From positions 1 through 64,000 of the forward strand of contig NZ_FOBV01000002.1 in assembly GCF_900109935.1 (NCBI RefSeq): 64,000 bases of DNA. The letters run 5' to 3'. Made by a program: the position numbers and the translations under genes. The notes beneath the pieces were generated by a model. It saw only the letters and a program-made list of their open reading frames with translations, was not told the origin of the DNA and ran no database searches. Source of the stretch: Chryseobacterium taichungense. Lineage in GTDB: Bacteria; Bacteroidota; Bacteroidia; Flavobacteriales; Weeksellaceae. Within the stretch, counting starts at the first letter, position 1, and every line of letters starts with the position of its first letter. Positions 44,599 through 53,759 of this stretch are shown here, piece by piece.

Positions 44599-45447
44599 AT
44601 GAAGATTGCATTTTTAGGTCCTGAGGCCAGTTTTACACAGCTTGCAGCGATTCAGCTTTTTCCAGATCATGAACTTGTGCCCCAGCCTAATATATTAGAC
44701 TGTTTTATTGCCGTGGAAAAAGGTGAAGTAGAAAAAGCAGTTGTCCCACTCGAGAATTCTATTGAAGGAACAGTATCTATGACACTCGACTATTTATACA
44801 AAACGCCTGGCATCAGAATACAGGCAGAAGCTGTCATGCCGATTGCCCATCACCTGATGATTCATCCTGATTCTGACCCGGGACGTATTGAAAAAATATA
44901 TTCGCACCCCCAGGCATTGGCCCAGAGCTTTCATTTTCTGGACAAACATTTTAAAGATGTTCAGAAACAGGATTTTTCCTCCACTGCCGCCGCGGCAAAA
45001 CATGTCGTGGAAAATCCTGAAAGAAATTTGGCTGCCGTTGCCAATCAGTTTGCTGCAAACCTTTACGGGCTGAAGATTATTCACCATAATATCCAGGATT
45101 TCGAGCAGAATCATACACGATTTATCATCCTCTCCAAAGATTCAGGCAGTTATGAAAATGAAGGCTTAAAGATTCTGGGTGAAAAATCCGGACTTCTTAT
45201 TACATTACCAGAAGACCACGCAGGTGGACTTCATCAGGTATTATCTGTTTTTGCATGGCGAAAGATGAACCTCAGCAAAATAGAATCCAGAACATTAAAA
45301 ACAGGATTGGGAAATTATTTCTTTTATATCAATGTGGTTGGAAAATGGGAAACAGCATTACACCTGAATGCCCTGGAAGAGCTGAAAGCGCTGGATGCAG
45401 AAGTTTACTTTTTAGGAAACTATAAAGAATTTAATTTAGAAAGTTAA
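44599..45447 (+). CDS. pheA: Prephenate dehydratase
   Basis: A 282-aa monofunctional enzyme converting prephenate to phenylpyruvate in phenylalanine synthesis. The catalytic domain shows GPEASFTQLAA, VPLENSIEGTV, SHPQALAQ, SSTAAAA and NHTRFIIL (the TRF motif). The C-terminal ACT domain (about 190-280) has GGLHQVLSVFAWRKMNLSKIESR, the GALxxxL/ESRP-like phenylalanine-binding signature. No chorismate mutase domain is fused. Confidence 0.94.
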   Translation: MKIAFLGPEASFTQLAAIQLFPDHELVPQPNILDCFIAVEKGEVEKAVVPLENSIEGTVSMTLDYLYKTPGIRIQAEAVMPIAHHLMIHPDSDPGRIEKIYSHPQALAQSFHFLDKHFKDVQKQDFSSTAAAAKHVVENPERNLAAVANQFAANLYGLKIIHHNIQDFEQNHTRFIILSKDSGSYENEGLKILGEKSGLLITLPEDHAGGLHQVLSVFAWRKMNLSKIESRTLKTGLGNYFFYINVVGKWETALHLNALEELKALDAEVYFLGNYKEFNLES

Positions 45448-45507
45448 AATTACTCTGTTTGCGATTTGTATGGTCGAATTATCATACATACTTAAAAAAA
45501 CATTGGT

Positions 45508-45515
45508 TATATTTG
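45508..45515 (+). promoter_or_regulatory. -7 box for the DUF2339 gene
   Basis: TATATTTG matches TAnnTTTG, 21 bases before the ATG at 45537. It lies inside the longer open frame that begins at a TTG at 45459, which favours the ATG start. Confidence 0.6.
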
Positions 45516-45536
45516 AGAATATCAAAACCGGAAAAC

Positions 45537-47741
45537 ATGTATATCCTGGTCATCATCTTAATTATAATCGTTATTTTTCTTTTTACCCAGCTGAGTACAA
45601 GAATCAGGAATCTGGAAAACGAAATTTCTGAGATCAGAAAAATACAAGCAGAAAAACAAAAGGAAGAAGAAAAAGAAATTGCTGAAACAGTAATTTTTGC
45701 TGAAGAAAAGCCAGATATAGCACAGGAAATTCCTTCTGAAGTTTCCGATGTTAAAGAGCAGCCGAAAGACCGGATCAGGCCGGTGTTTGAGTTTTTACAA
45801 CAGAATTCCCTGACGATTACCGGCATCTTTACACTAGTGCTGGGAATCGGATATTTCGTAAAGTATGCCATTGATAAAAACTGGATCGGTGAAATATCAA
45901 GAGCAGGAATAGGATTTGCCGTGGGTGTAACAATCATTGCCATGGGTCATTTTCTGCGTAGAAATTATACAGTATTTGCTTCCATAATTACAGGCGGCGG
46001 TATCGCAATTTTATATTTTACCACTACGATTGCATTTCGGGAATACCATCTTTTTGCACAAAGCACAGCATTTTCCGTTACGTGTATCATCACTGTTCTT
46101 TCAATACTGCTTTCTTACTACTATAAAAGTGAAATTCTCATCATCTTTTCTTTGTTCGGAGGATTCCTGGCGCCGCTGATGATCAGTACGGGGCAGAGTA
46201 ACTACCCGTTTCTATTCACTTACATTAGCGTGATCAATATTGGGATGCTGGCAGTAGCGTTTCTGCGACAGTGGAAAAGTATTGGATGGATCTCTTTTAT
46301 TTTCACATACCTATATCTTTTTTACTGGACGCTTGAAAAAACCGAGATCATTACGATTTACTTTTATATAGCAAGTTATATTATTTTTTACGTGTTTGCA
46401 TTGCAGAGTTATTTCAGGAAACAAAGCTTATCATCCCGGGACATTTTAATGCTTGTTCTTATCAATTTTACCAGCATCATTGGCACGGTATATATTTTTA
46501 AGCAATTACAGTATGATCCTGTTATTATATTCCCGGTCAGTTTTGGTTTTCTTAATTGCATTCTGCTTTACCGGGAATGTGCAGAAAATAAATCCAGCCT
46601 CAGCCATTCTGTATTTTCAGGAATGGTGGTGAGTCTTATTACGGTAGCGGTAGCATTGCAGTTCCGGGCACATTTGATTACCAGTGTATGGGCCGTTGAA
46701 GCCACGCTTCTTTTGTTTATCTGGAAAAAAAACAATCTCCGGATTTTCAAAATCTTCTTTTACATCCTCTTCCCTCTTGTAATTATTGCTCAGATGATGA
46801 CCTGGGCAGAATATCTTGATGCAAAAAATCTTACCCCTGTTTTCAATCCGATATTTCTGACGAGTTCCGTAACGGTATTCACTACGCTTGTCAATTTAGT
46901 TTTATTGAGAAAACTCCCCGAAAGTAAACTGCACGACAACAGCTTTTTTGAAAACCTTTTCACTTCGGTGAGCTTCGCCATAGTTTACGTAGCATTGCTG
47001 CTGGAAATTTTATATCAAATTTCGGAAATGCCTCCGATCATTATTTTCAGTACTGCGATGCTTTTCAGTATCTGCTATATTTTTACCATTTTGCTTTTCA
47101 GGAAAAAACTGGAGATCCGTCAGATGCTGGAAATCGCCCTTCTCTATATCTTTTTATCTCTGATTATTTTTAATACCGTCATCTCCGGAACCGGTATCGT
47201 AAGCCATATTGTAATGAAAAAGCTGGATATCCAATATTACTTTTTATATGGATTGTATCTGCTTCCGCTACTTTATACAACATTAAAAATTTTACGGGAT
47301 TCCGCGTTCTTCCAGATAAGGCTTTCCTATTGGCTCCTTACTGCAACTATTGTCATTGCCGTAAGTATGGAATTTTATCATCTGTATATACTGCTTTTTG
47401 CTAAAGCCATACCTCAGGTGCCAAAACTGCAGACTCATTTCAGCCTTCTATATCTGCCGATTATCTGGGCAGTGCTCGCAAGTATTTTTATTTACATAGG
47501 ATTAAAAAGCAATGCGCGGGAATATGGGAAGGCAGGATTTGCCCTTCTGGTTGTAATGATTTTGAAATTATATCTCCACGATGTCTGGAAAATGGATAAT
47601 GTTTCAAGAATTATTGCTTTTATTATCCTCGGGATCATTCTGCTTCTCAGTTCATTCCTGTTTCAGCGATTGAAGAATCTATTGAAAACGATTGTTGAAA
47701 AAAAAGATGATGAGCCTGAAAACAACCACCATGAATTATAA
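45537..47741 (+). CDS. DUF2339 family polytopic membrane protein
   Basis: A 734-aa protein. One N-terminal membrane segment (YILVIILIIIVIFLF) is followed by a charged coiled-coil stretch with many Glu and Lys, then about 20 hydrophobic segments to the end. The first of them carry LGIGYFVKYAIDKNWIG and IITGGGIAILYFTTTIAF, typical of DUF2339. The function is unknown. I use the ATG at 45537 because a promoter box lies between it and the earlier TTG. Confidence 0.85.
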   Translation: MYILVIILIIIVIFLFTQLSTRIRNLENEISEIRKIQAEKQKEEEKEIAETVIFAEEKPDIAQEIPSEVSDVKEQPKDRIRPVFEFLQQNSLTITGIFTLVLGIGYFVKYAIDKNWIGEISRAGIGFAVGVTIIAMGHFLRRNYTVFASIITGGGIAILYFTTTIAFREYHLFAQSTAFSVTCIITVLSILLSYYYKSEILIIFSLFGGFLAPLMISTGQSNYPFLFTYISVINIGMLAVAFLRQWKSIGWISFIFTYLYLFYWTLEKTEIITIYFYIASYIIFYVFALQSYFRKQSLSSRDILMLVLINFTSIIGTVYIFKQLQYDPVIIFPVSFGFLNCILLYRECAENKSSLSHSVFSGMVVSLITVAVALQFRAHLITSVWAVEATLLLFIWKKNNLRIFKIFFYILFPLVIIAQMMTWAEYLDAKNLTPVFNPIFLTSSVTVFTTLVNLVLLRKLPESKLHDNSFFENLFTSVSFAIVYVALLLEILYQISEMPPIIIFSTAMLFSICYIFTILLFRKKLEIRQMLEIALLYIFLSLIIFNTVISGTGIVSHIVMKKLDIQYYFLYGLYLLPLLYTTLKILRDSAFFQIRLSYWLLTATIVIAVSMEFYHLYILLFAKAIPQVPKLQTHFSLLYLPIIWAVLASIFIYIGLKSNAREYGKAGFALLVVMILKLYLHDVWKMDNVSRIIAFIILGIILLLSSFLFQRLKNLLKTIVEKKDDEPENNHHEL

Positions 47742-47850
47742 AAAAATGTTTATTTATAAATATTCTTTAAATTATTTTAAAAATCCATTCGCACTTTACA
47801 AAAAATAACTATATTTATCAAGTATTTAATAAGACTTATTGTAAAGCATT

Positions 47851-48288
47851 ATGAAAAAATTATTCTACTCTTTATTACTGTTGTCATCTGCTACATTATT
47901 TGCCCAGAAAAATGTTTCCGCAAAATTTGCAGTGGCCGGTGATACTGTCGGAACGGTAGATCTCTTTACAAACAGTTACAAGAACACAATCGAAGGTACG
48001 CGTTCTTATAAATCTGCCGCTGAACTTCCGCAAAACTTAAAAAAATTCAGCTTTATAGCAGACAATGGTCTGGTAGAATACAAGCTTAAAAAGAATCAGG
48101 GAGCCCTTGATAAAACCACACTTTCTGATCTTAATAACCGCTATGGACTTGCTAATGGAACTCCCGTATTCATCGATGGTTATGAATTTAAAAATACTAA
48201 TCTCACAGTTTTCGAAGAAATGCTGAGTAAAGTGGAAGTGAATGACAGCCACGGTTTAAAAGCCATATCAGTTACCACTAAGAAATAA
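47851..48288 (+). CDS. Secreted hypothetical protein
   Basis: A 145-aa protein with a signal peptide (about 1-19, ending TLFAQ). The mature part has no cysteine, membrane segment or motif I recognise. It is followed by a clear terminator and has its own upstream gap of 109 bases, so it is a single-gene unit. Confidence 0.7.
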   Translation: MKKLFYSLLLLSSATLFAQKNVSAKFAVAGDTVGTVDLFTNSYKNTIEGTRSYKSAAELPQNLKKFSFIADNGLVEYKLKKNQGALDKTTLSDLNNRYGLANGTPVFIDGYEFKNTNLTVFEEMLSKVEVNDSHGLKAISVTTKK

Positions 48289-48310
48289 TTTCTTAAACAT
48301 ATTTAAATGT

Positions 48311-48336
48311 AAAGGATACTTTTGTGAGTATCCTTT
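48311..48336 (+). terminator. Terminator behind the 47851 gene
   Basis: AAAGGATAC and GTATCCTTT form a perfect 9-bp stem followed by T residues. Confidence 0.8.
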
Positions 48337-48390
48337 TTAATTTGTGAAATATTACTTCAGTTCTAAACCGCAACTGAAGAATCAATAGTA

Positions 48391-49668
48391 TTAATATTTA
48401 TTGTTCCATTTCTTTTTCAGTTCTTCGTAGATTTTTTTTTCAGTGGCATTATTCCCAGGTTCATACAATTTTACATCTTTGATTTCCTCCGGCAGAAAAT
48501 CCTGATCTACAAAATTCCCTTCATAAGAATGGGCATATTTATACTCCTTTCCATAATCAAGGTCTTTCATGAGTTTGGTAGGTGCATTTCTCAGATGCAG
48601 CGGTACGGGCAGGTTTCCGGTTTTCTTTACTAGTGCCATGGCCTCATTAATCGCCATATAGGTTGAGTTGCTCTTTGGAGAAACAGCCAGATAAACCGCC
48701 GTTTCACTCAGGATAATTCTTGCTTCCGGATTCCCGATCACGTTCACGGCCTGAAAACAGTTGTTGGCAATCACCAAAGCATTCGGATTGGCCAGTCCGA
48801 TATCTTCCGAGGCCAGGATAAGCATTCTTCTTGCAATAAATTTAATATCTTCACCCCCCACAAGCATCCTTGCCAGCCAGTATACTGCACCGTTGGGATC
48901 GCTTCCGCGCATGGATTTAATGAAGGCTGAAATGATATCGTAATGCTGCTCCCCATTTTTATCATACAGGGCCATCGTTTCCTGCAAAACCTCAAGCACA
49001 TCATCATTAGTAATGTCTGATTTTGAAGAACCTTTATATTGATTCAGCACCAGCTCCACGGAATTGATCAATTTCCTGGCATCTCCTCCGGAATATTGAA
49101 TCATAGCTTCTTTTTCGGTGACTTTAAAATTTGTCCCTTCATCCCGGTTGAATCTTTCCAGGGCAATATCAATCAGTTCTTCAAGCTTTTCATAGCTTAA
49201 GGCTTTCAGTACATACACCTGGCTTCGGGACAGCAGTGCGGAAACCACCTCAAAACTTGGGTTTTCCGTGGTGGCACCAATGAGTACGATCCAGCCTTTC
49301 TCTACGGCATGAAGCAAAGAATCCTGCTGCGATTTGTTGAAACGGTGAATCTCATCAATAAATAAGATCGGTGATTTTCCCGAAAAAAGATTCTGCTTCT
49401 TGGCATCTTCGATGACATCCCGTACGTCTTTCACTCCCGATGAAACGGCTGAAAGTTTATAAAACTTTCTTCCTGACTGTTCCGAAATGATTTCAGCCAG
49501 TGTTGTTTTTCCCGTTCCCGGTGGCCCCCAGAAGATGAGAGAATTCAGGGAATTATTCTGCAGCATCTTCCGTATCGTCCCCTTTTCTCCTGTCAGATGC
49601 TCCTGCCCGAGAACATCATCCAGTGTCTTCGGCCTTAATTTTTCGGCTAATGGAATATTTTGATTCAA
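48391..49668 (-). CDS. rarA: Replication-associated recombination protein A
   Basis: A 425-aa AAA+ ATPase (RarA/MgsA/WRNIP1 family) acting at stalled replication forks. It shows AEKLRPKTLDDVLGQEHL, Walker A GPPGTGKTT, Walker B FIDEIHRFNKSQQD, sensor 1 IGATTENPSFEV, and the C-terminal helical tetramerisation region with FIKSMRGSDPNGAVYWLARM. The start is a TTG at 49668; an in-frame ATG is not found nearby. Length is normal. Confidence 0.95.
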   Translation of the reverse strand: MNQNIPLAEKLRPKTLDDVLGQEHLTGEKGTIRKMLQNNSLNSLIFWGPPGTGKTTLAEIISEQSGRKFYKLSAVSSGVKDVRDVIEDAKKQNLFSGKSPILFIDEIHRFNKSQQDSLLHAVEKGWIVLIGATTENPSFEVVSALLSRSQVYVLKALSYEKLEELIDIALERFNRDEGTNFKVTEKEAMIQYSGGDARKLINSVELVLNQYKGSSKSDITNDDVLEVLQETMALYDKNGEQHYDIISAFIKSMRGSDPNGAVYWLARMLVGGEDIKFIARRMLILASEDIGLANPNALVIANNCFQAVNVIGNPEARIILSETAVYLAVSPKSNSTYMAINEAMALVKKTGNLPVPLHLRNAPTKLMKDLDYGKEYKYAHSYEGNFVDQDFLPEEIKDVKLYEPGNNATEKKIYEELKKKWNNKY

Positions 49669-49944
49669 GGTATTTTAATTAATTGTTTGCGTTGATGTAT
49701 TGAATGTGAATACATTTTATTACTTACAAAGGTAGAGAAAGTATTTTTTTAAATTATATATTAAACCTTTTAAACTAATTTCAGAATTAACTGCAAACCG
49801 AATTTTCGACTAAGTCAAATGCTTTTGCTTATCTTATTTTTAAATGGTTAATCAATTCTTTTTCTTTCCTTGCATAGTAAATTACCTAAACGGTATTCTG
49901 AAAATACATCAAAAACAGCTATCTTTACACCCATAATTCGTATT
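49669..49944. other. Intergenic region between divergent rarA and a methyltransferase gene
   Basis: AT-rich, 276 bases. AACCGAATTTTCGACTAAGTC at 49796-49816 (shown to first 20: AACCGAATTTTCGACTAAGT) resembles AACCGAATGTTCGACGGAGT near 32681, a short dispersed repeat. Nothing else stands out. Confidence 0.4.
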
Positions 49945-50649
49945 ATGAAAGACCTTATGGGAAAGGCGATCTGGGATTATTACCATCAGGAAAATCCCGA
50001 GAACCTGCAGACCGAAACTTCAATTTCCGAACTGGATGAGCTTCCGGTAGATTATCTCTTCCGTGATTTTGAAGAAATGAATAAACTGGAGCAGAAAGCA
50101 TTAAAGCTGGCTCAGGGAAAAACTTTGGATATTGGCGCTGGAGCTGGTTCGCACAGTCTTTACCTTCAGAATGAAAGAAGTCTTGACGTGACAGCCCTCG
50201 ATATATCTCCAAAATCAGTAGAAGTGTGCCAATTGAGAGGAATAAATAAAGCGGTAGCCGAGAATATGCTTTATTTTTCCGGTGAAACTTTCGATACTAT
50301 TTTACTTCTGATGAACGGAACAGGAATTTTCCAAAGTCTTACAGTTATTGATATGTATCTTAAAAAGCTTCATTCGCTTCTGAATGAAAACGGGCAAATT
50401 CTGATTGACAGTACAGATATTCTTTATATGTTTGACCGTGATGAAGACGGAGGAGTTTATATTCCGGCGGAAGGATATTATGGCGAACTTGACTATATTG
50501 TTCACTACAAAGGCGAATCTGAAGACCCGATCAAATGGCTCTATCTTGACTTTAATACTTTAAAAAATGCTGCGGAAAACAATGGTTTTACAATAGAAAA
50601 GGTGTTGCAGGAAGATGACTCTTATCTGGCAAAGCTTACTAAAAGGTAG
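49945..50649 (+). CDS. Class I SAM-dependent methyltransferase
   Basis: A 234-aa methyltransferase with motif I LDIGAGAGSHSLYLQ, the acidic loop VTALDISPKSVEVC and LLLMNGTGIFQSL. The segment DSTDILYMFDRDEDGGVYIP follows. The substrate is unknown. I chose the ATG at 49945, since the frame upstream to 49870 lies in intergenic-like sequence; ATG 49957 is also possible. Confidence 0.78.
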   Translation: MKDLMGKAIWDYYHQENPENLQTETSISELDELPVDYLFRDFEEMNKLEQKALKLAQGKTLDIGAGAGSHSLYLQNERSLDVTALDISPKSVEVCQLRGINKAVAENMLYFSGETFDTILLLMNGTGIFQSLTVIDMYLKKLHSLLNENGQILIDSTDILYMFDRDEDGGVYIPAEGYYGELDYIVHYKGESEDPIKWLYLDFNTLKNAAENNGFTIEKVLQEDDSYLAKLTKR

Positions 50650-50675
50650 TTCTTTGCTTAAAAATCATTTTCCAA

Positions 50676-51344
50676 TTAGAAATCTCTCAGTAATCTAAAA
50701 ACTGACGCGAAAGGATATGTTGAAAACCATCCCTTGTAATTGATGTAAAGTAGGACGGTCATAACTATGGCTAAAATGACAGGAAATATAAGAGATTTAG
50801 ATCGGTAAGGTAATTTTTTAGGCATCCAGCTGACAGATATGACCATTAGAATTATTGCTCCCAATGCAATAACTCCCATTTCGGGACTATGTCGCGACCT
50901 GATATGATTATCAAATCCTTTTGATAAAATATAATTTTGCAGGAAGAATATTCCGAATCCAATTAATAAGGTGAAAACAGCAGCGACATATCTTCTTACC
51001 GTCAGAAAATTCAAAAATAGCAGAACGGATCCGGGGATGGTACCAAATAATACCGTAAGAACTATAATTGTTGTCCTTGAATAAAGCTTTATGGCATTAG
51101 GATCTTCTGTAACATGATCTTTCCAGATTTCCTTTTCTTCATTTGTCCTGTTTTCTTCTTCGCGTTTTTTAGCCAGGATCATCTCATTTATAGCTTCTTT
51201 TTCAGGTTCACTGAAATGACGGCCTCTTTCCTGAAGGATCTCAAAAGCGACTTCCACGGCTTCGGGAGTAAAGCGATTTCCGGCAATGAGATATTTATCC
51301 AGTTCAGCATCAGATAATTTTCTCAGAACATTTTTACTGACCAT
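50676..51344 (-). CDS. Hypothetical membrane protein
   Basis: A 222-aa protein. The first 85 residues are soluble and charged (LSDAELDKYLIAGNRFTPEA suggests a short helical domain seen at the start of other Bacteroidetes membrane proteins). Four hydrophobic segments follow. No family is recognised beyond that. It lies behind metG on the same strand, but a hairpin separates them. Confidence 0.65.
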   Translation of the reverse strand: MVSKNVLRKLSDAELDKYLIAGNRFTPEAVEVAFEILQERGRHFSEPEKEAINEMILAKKREEENRTNEEKEIWKDHVTEDPNAIKLYSRTTIIVLTVLFGTIPGSVLLFLNFLTVRRYVAAVFTLLIGFGIFFLQNYILSKGFDNHIRSRHSPEMGVIALGAIILMVISVSWMPKKLPYRSKSLIFPVILAIVMTVLLYINYKGWFSTYPFASVFRLLRDF

Positions 51345-51357
51345 ATAAAACAGAAAA

Positions 51358-51373
51358 GGGCACCGAAATGCCC
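51358..51373 (-). terminator. Hairpin behind metG
   Basis: GGGCA (51358-51362) pairs with TGCCC (51369-51373), extended by A/T pairs on both sides, 23 bases past the metG stop. Confidence 0.5.
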
Positions 51374-51395
51374 ATTTACATACTTTATTTAAATT

Positions 51396-53432
51396 TTACC
51401 CAATCTCAATACCGTTTTCTACATTGCTGTCGTCCGGTGTTACAAAAGATAATTTCCCGTCTGGTTTTGTCGTTAATAATAACATTCCCTGAGACTCGAT
51501 GCCTCTGATTTTTCTTGGGGCAAGATTTAATAAGATCATCACCTGCTTTCCAATCACCTCTTCAGGGGTAAAGCTTTCTGCAATCCCTGAAACAACCGTT
51601 CTCACGTCAACACCTGTATCTACCGTTAGTTTCAATAATTTATCTGCTTTTTCCACTTTTTCAGCTTCTACAATGGTTGCTGTTCTCAAGTCGATTTTTG
51701 TAAAATCATCAAAAGTGATTTCGTCTTTCATAGGGTTGGCGTTAGGGTTTGTCTTTTTATTATTTTGTTTGGTCTGCTCCAGTTTCTGAATTTGAGCTTC
51801 GATCACATCATCTTCAATTTTTGAGAAAAGAAGTGAGGATTCGTTGATTTTATGACCTGTTTCTATCAATACAGATTTTGTTTCAATATCAGTCCAGCTT
51901 TGCTTTTCAATATTAAACATATTCAATAACTTTTCAGAGCTGAAAGGCATAAACGGTTCACATAGCTGTGCAAGGGCAACGGCAATCTGGGCGCCAACAA
52001 ATAATGAATGAGCTGCTTTTTCAGGATTGTCTTTGATCGTTTTCCAAGGCTCTTCAGTCTGTAAATACTGATTTCCGAAACGTGCTAAATTCATCAATGC
52101 TGATAAAGAATTTCTGAATTCATAATTTTCCAGGAATCCTGCGATCTCTTTTGCTGATTTATTGATTTCATTTAATTCAGGAGCGTTTACATCGCCTTGC
52201 GGAACAACGCCATCATAATATTTATGAATAAGTACGGCAACCCTGTTGATGAAGTTTCCGAAAATCCCTACCAGCTCAGAGTTATTCTTTGTCTGGAAAT
52301 CTTTCCATGTGAAGTTATTATCCTTTGTTTCCGGAGCCGATGAAAGGAGAGCGTATCTCAACACATCCTGCTGACCAGGGAAATCTTCTACATATTCATG
52401 TGCCCAAACTGCCCAGTTTCTTGAGGTTGAAATTTTATCATTTTCAAGATTAAGGAATTCAAAGGCGGGAACATTTGCCGGCATAATGAAATCTCCGTGA
52501 GCCTTCATCATGCTTGGGAAAATAATACAGTGGAATACAATATTATCTTTTCCGATAAAGTGAACCAGATCAGAATCTTCGCTCTGCCAGTAGTCTTTCC
52601 AGTCTTTTCCGTTTTTCTCCGCCCATTCTTTGGTGAAAGAAATATAACCGATCGGCGCATCGAACCAAACATACAATACTTTTCCCTCAGCACCCGGAAG
52701 CGGAACGGGAACTCCCCAATTAAGATCTCTTGTCATGGCGCGGGGCTTCAGGCCGTCATTTAACCAGGATTTTACCTGTCCGTACACGTTCGGTTTCCAG
52801 TCGTCCTTATGGCCTTCGATGATCCATTCGTTCAGGAAGCTTTCATATTCATTTAATGGCAGATACCAGTTTTTTGTTTCTTTAAGGATAGGAACATTTC
52901 CGCTCAACATTGATTTTGGATTGATCAATTCAGATGGGGAAAGGGTAGAACCGCATCGCTCGCACTGGTCTCCGTAAGCGTTTTCGTTTCCACAATTTGG
53001 ACAGGTGCCGACAATGTATCGGTCTGCAAGGAATTCTCCGGCCTGTTCATCAAAATATTGCTCGGATATTTCTTCTATGAATTTTCCTTTTTCATAAAGA
53101 ACTTTAAAGAAATCCTGGCTGGTTTCGTAATGTTTTTTAGATGTTGTTCTGGAGTACTCATCAAATGAAATTCCCAAATCTGAGAAAGATTTTTTGATGA
53201 TTTCGTGGTATTTATCGACGATATCCTGTGGGGTAACGCCTTCTTTTTTGGCTCTTATGGTAATGGGAATTCCGTGCTCATCTGATCCACAGATAAACGC
53301 TACCTCTTTTCCTGTTCTCCGTTGAAATCTTGCGTAAACATCTGCAGGAATATAGACACCTGCCAAATGTCCTATATGAACCGGTCCGTTTGCGTAAGGC
53401 AAAGCCGCCGTAATCATCTTTCTGTTCGACAT
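51396..53432 (-). CDS. metG: Methionine-tRNA ligase
   Basis: A 678-aa class I aminoacyl-tRNA synthetase. It shows HIGH (19-22), a zinc knuckle with Cys 144, 147, 157 and 160, and KISTS (333-337) in place of KMSKS, a known variant in this branch. The C-terminal 110 residues (from DEITFDDFTKIDLRTATIVE) form the tRNA-binding OB fold. Length is as in E. coli MetG. It charges tRNA-Met in the cytoplasm. Confidence 0.97.
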   Translation of the reverse strand: MSNRKMITAALPYANGPVHIGHLAGVYIPADVYARFQRRTGKEVAFICGSDEHGIPITIRAKKEGVTPQDIVDKYHEIIKKSFSDLGISFDEYSRTTSKKHYETSQDFFKVLYEKGKFIEEISEQYFDEQAGEFLADRYIVGTCPNCGNENAYGDQCERCGSTLSPSELINPKSMLSGNVPILKETKNWYLPLNEYESFLNEWIIEGHKDDWKPNVYGQVKSWLNDGLKPRAMTRDLNWGVPVPLPGAEGKVLYVWFDAPIGYISFTKEWAEKNGKDWKDYWQSEDSDLVHFIGKDNIVFHCIIFPSMMKAHGDFIMPANVPAFEFLNLENDKISTSRNWAVWAHEYVEDFPGQQDVLRYALLSSAPETKDNNFTWKDFQTKNNSELVGIFGNFINRVAVLIHKYYDGVVPQGDVNAPELNEINKSAKEIAGFLENYEFRNSLSALMNLARFGNQYLQTEEPWKTIKDNPEKAAHSLFVGAQIAVALAQLCEPFMPFSSEKLLNMFNIEKQSWTDIETKSVLIETGHKINESSLLFSKIEDDVIEAQIQKLEQTKQNNKKTNPNANPMKDEITFDDFTKIDLRTATIVEAEKVEKADKLLKLTVDTGVDVRTVVSGIAESFTPEEVIGKQVMILLNLAPRKIRGIESQGMLLLTTKPDGKLSFVTPDDSNVENGIEIG

Positions 53433-53759
53433 TTATAGTAAAGTTTTTATATGCAAAGATACGAATATCTATGGAATACCGTAAGCCTTCTTTTTGTACA
53501 GCTTTAAAGTCTATCAAGATGGTCTGATATTACATTTAGTTAAACAAATGTTTAACTTTTTGTTAAATTTAAAATGGTGCTATGCAATGCATATTTTAGT
53601 TTAAATGATTGACAATTAGATGTATGTAGTAAAATGTTCGTTTAATTTACACAATTTTAATAAAATTTTTAAAAATTTAAGATAATTCTGGATTTTTTTT
53701 AAATTGCAGCAGGCTTAGGCCATGTACGATAAAAAAGAAACTATATAAAAAATAATATT
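53433..53759. promoter_or_regulatory. Regulatory gap before the sus operon with an operator-like dyad
   Basis: A 327-base gap between divergent metG and susC. GTTAAACA (53539-53546) and TGTTTAAC (53549-53556) form a perfect 8-bp dyad with an AA centre, a plausible site for a dimeric regulator. No canonical TAnnTTTG is seen close to susC. Which regulator might bind is not visible; no regulator gene is in this locus. Confidence 0.4.

Noticed and set aside
51396..53432. KISTS in place of KMSKS in MetG as a defect
   Set aside because: This is a known variant of the class I signature in this branch of methionyl-tRNA synthetases and does not suggest loss of function.
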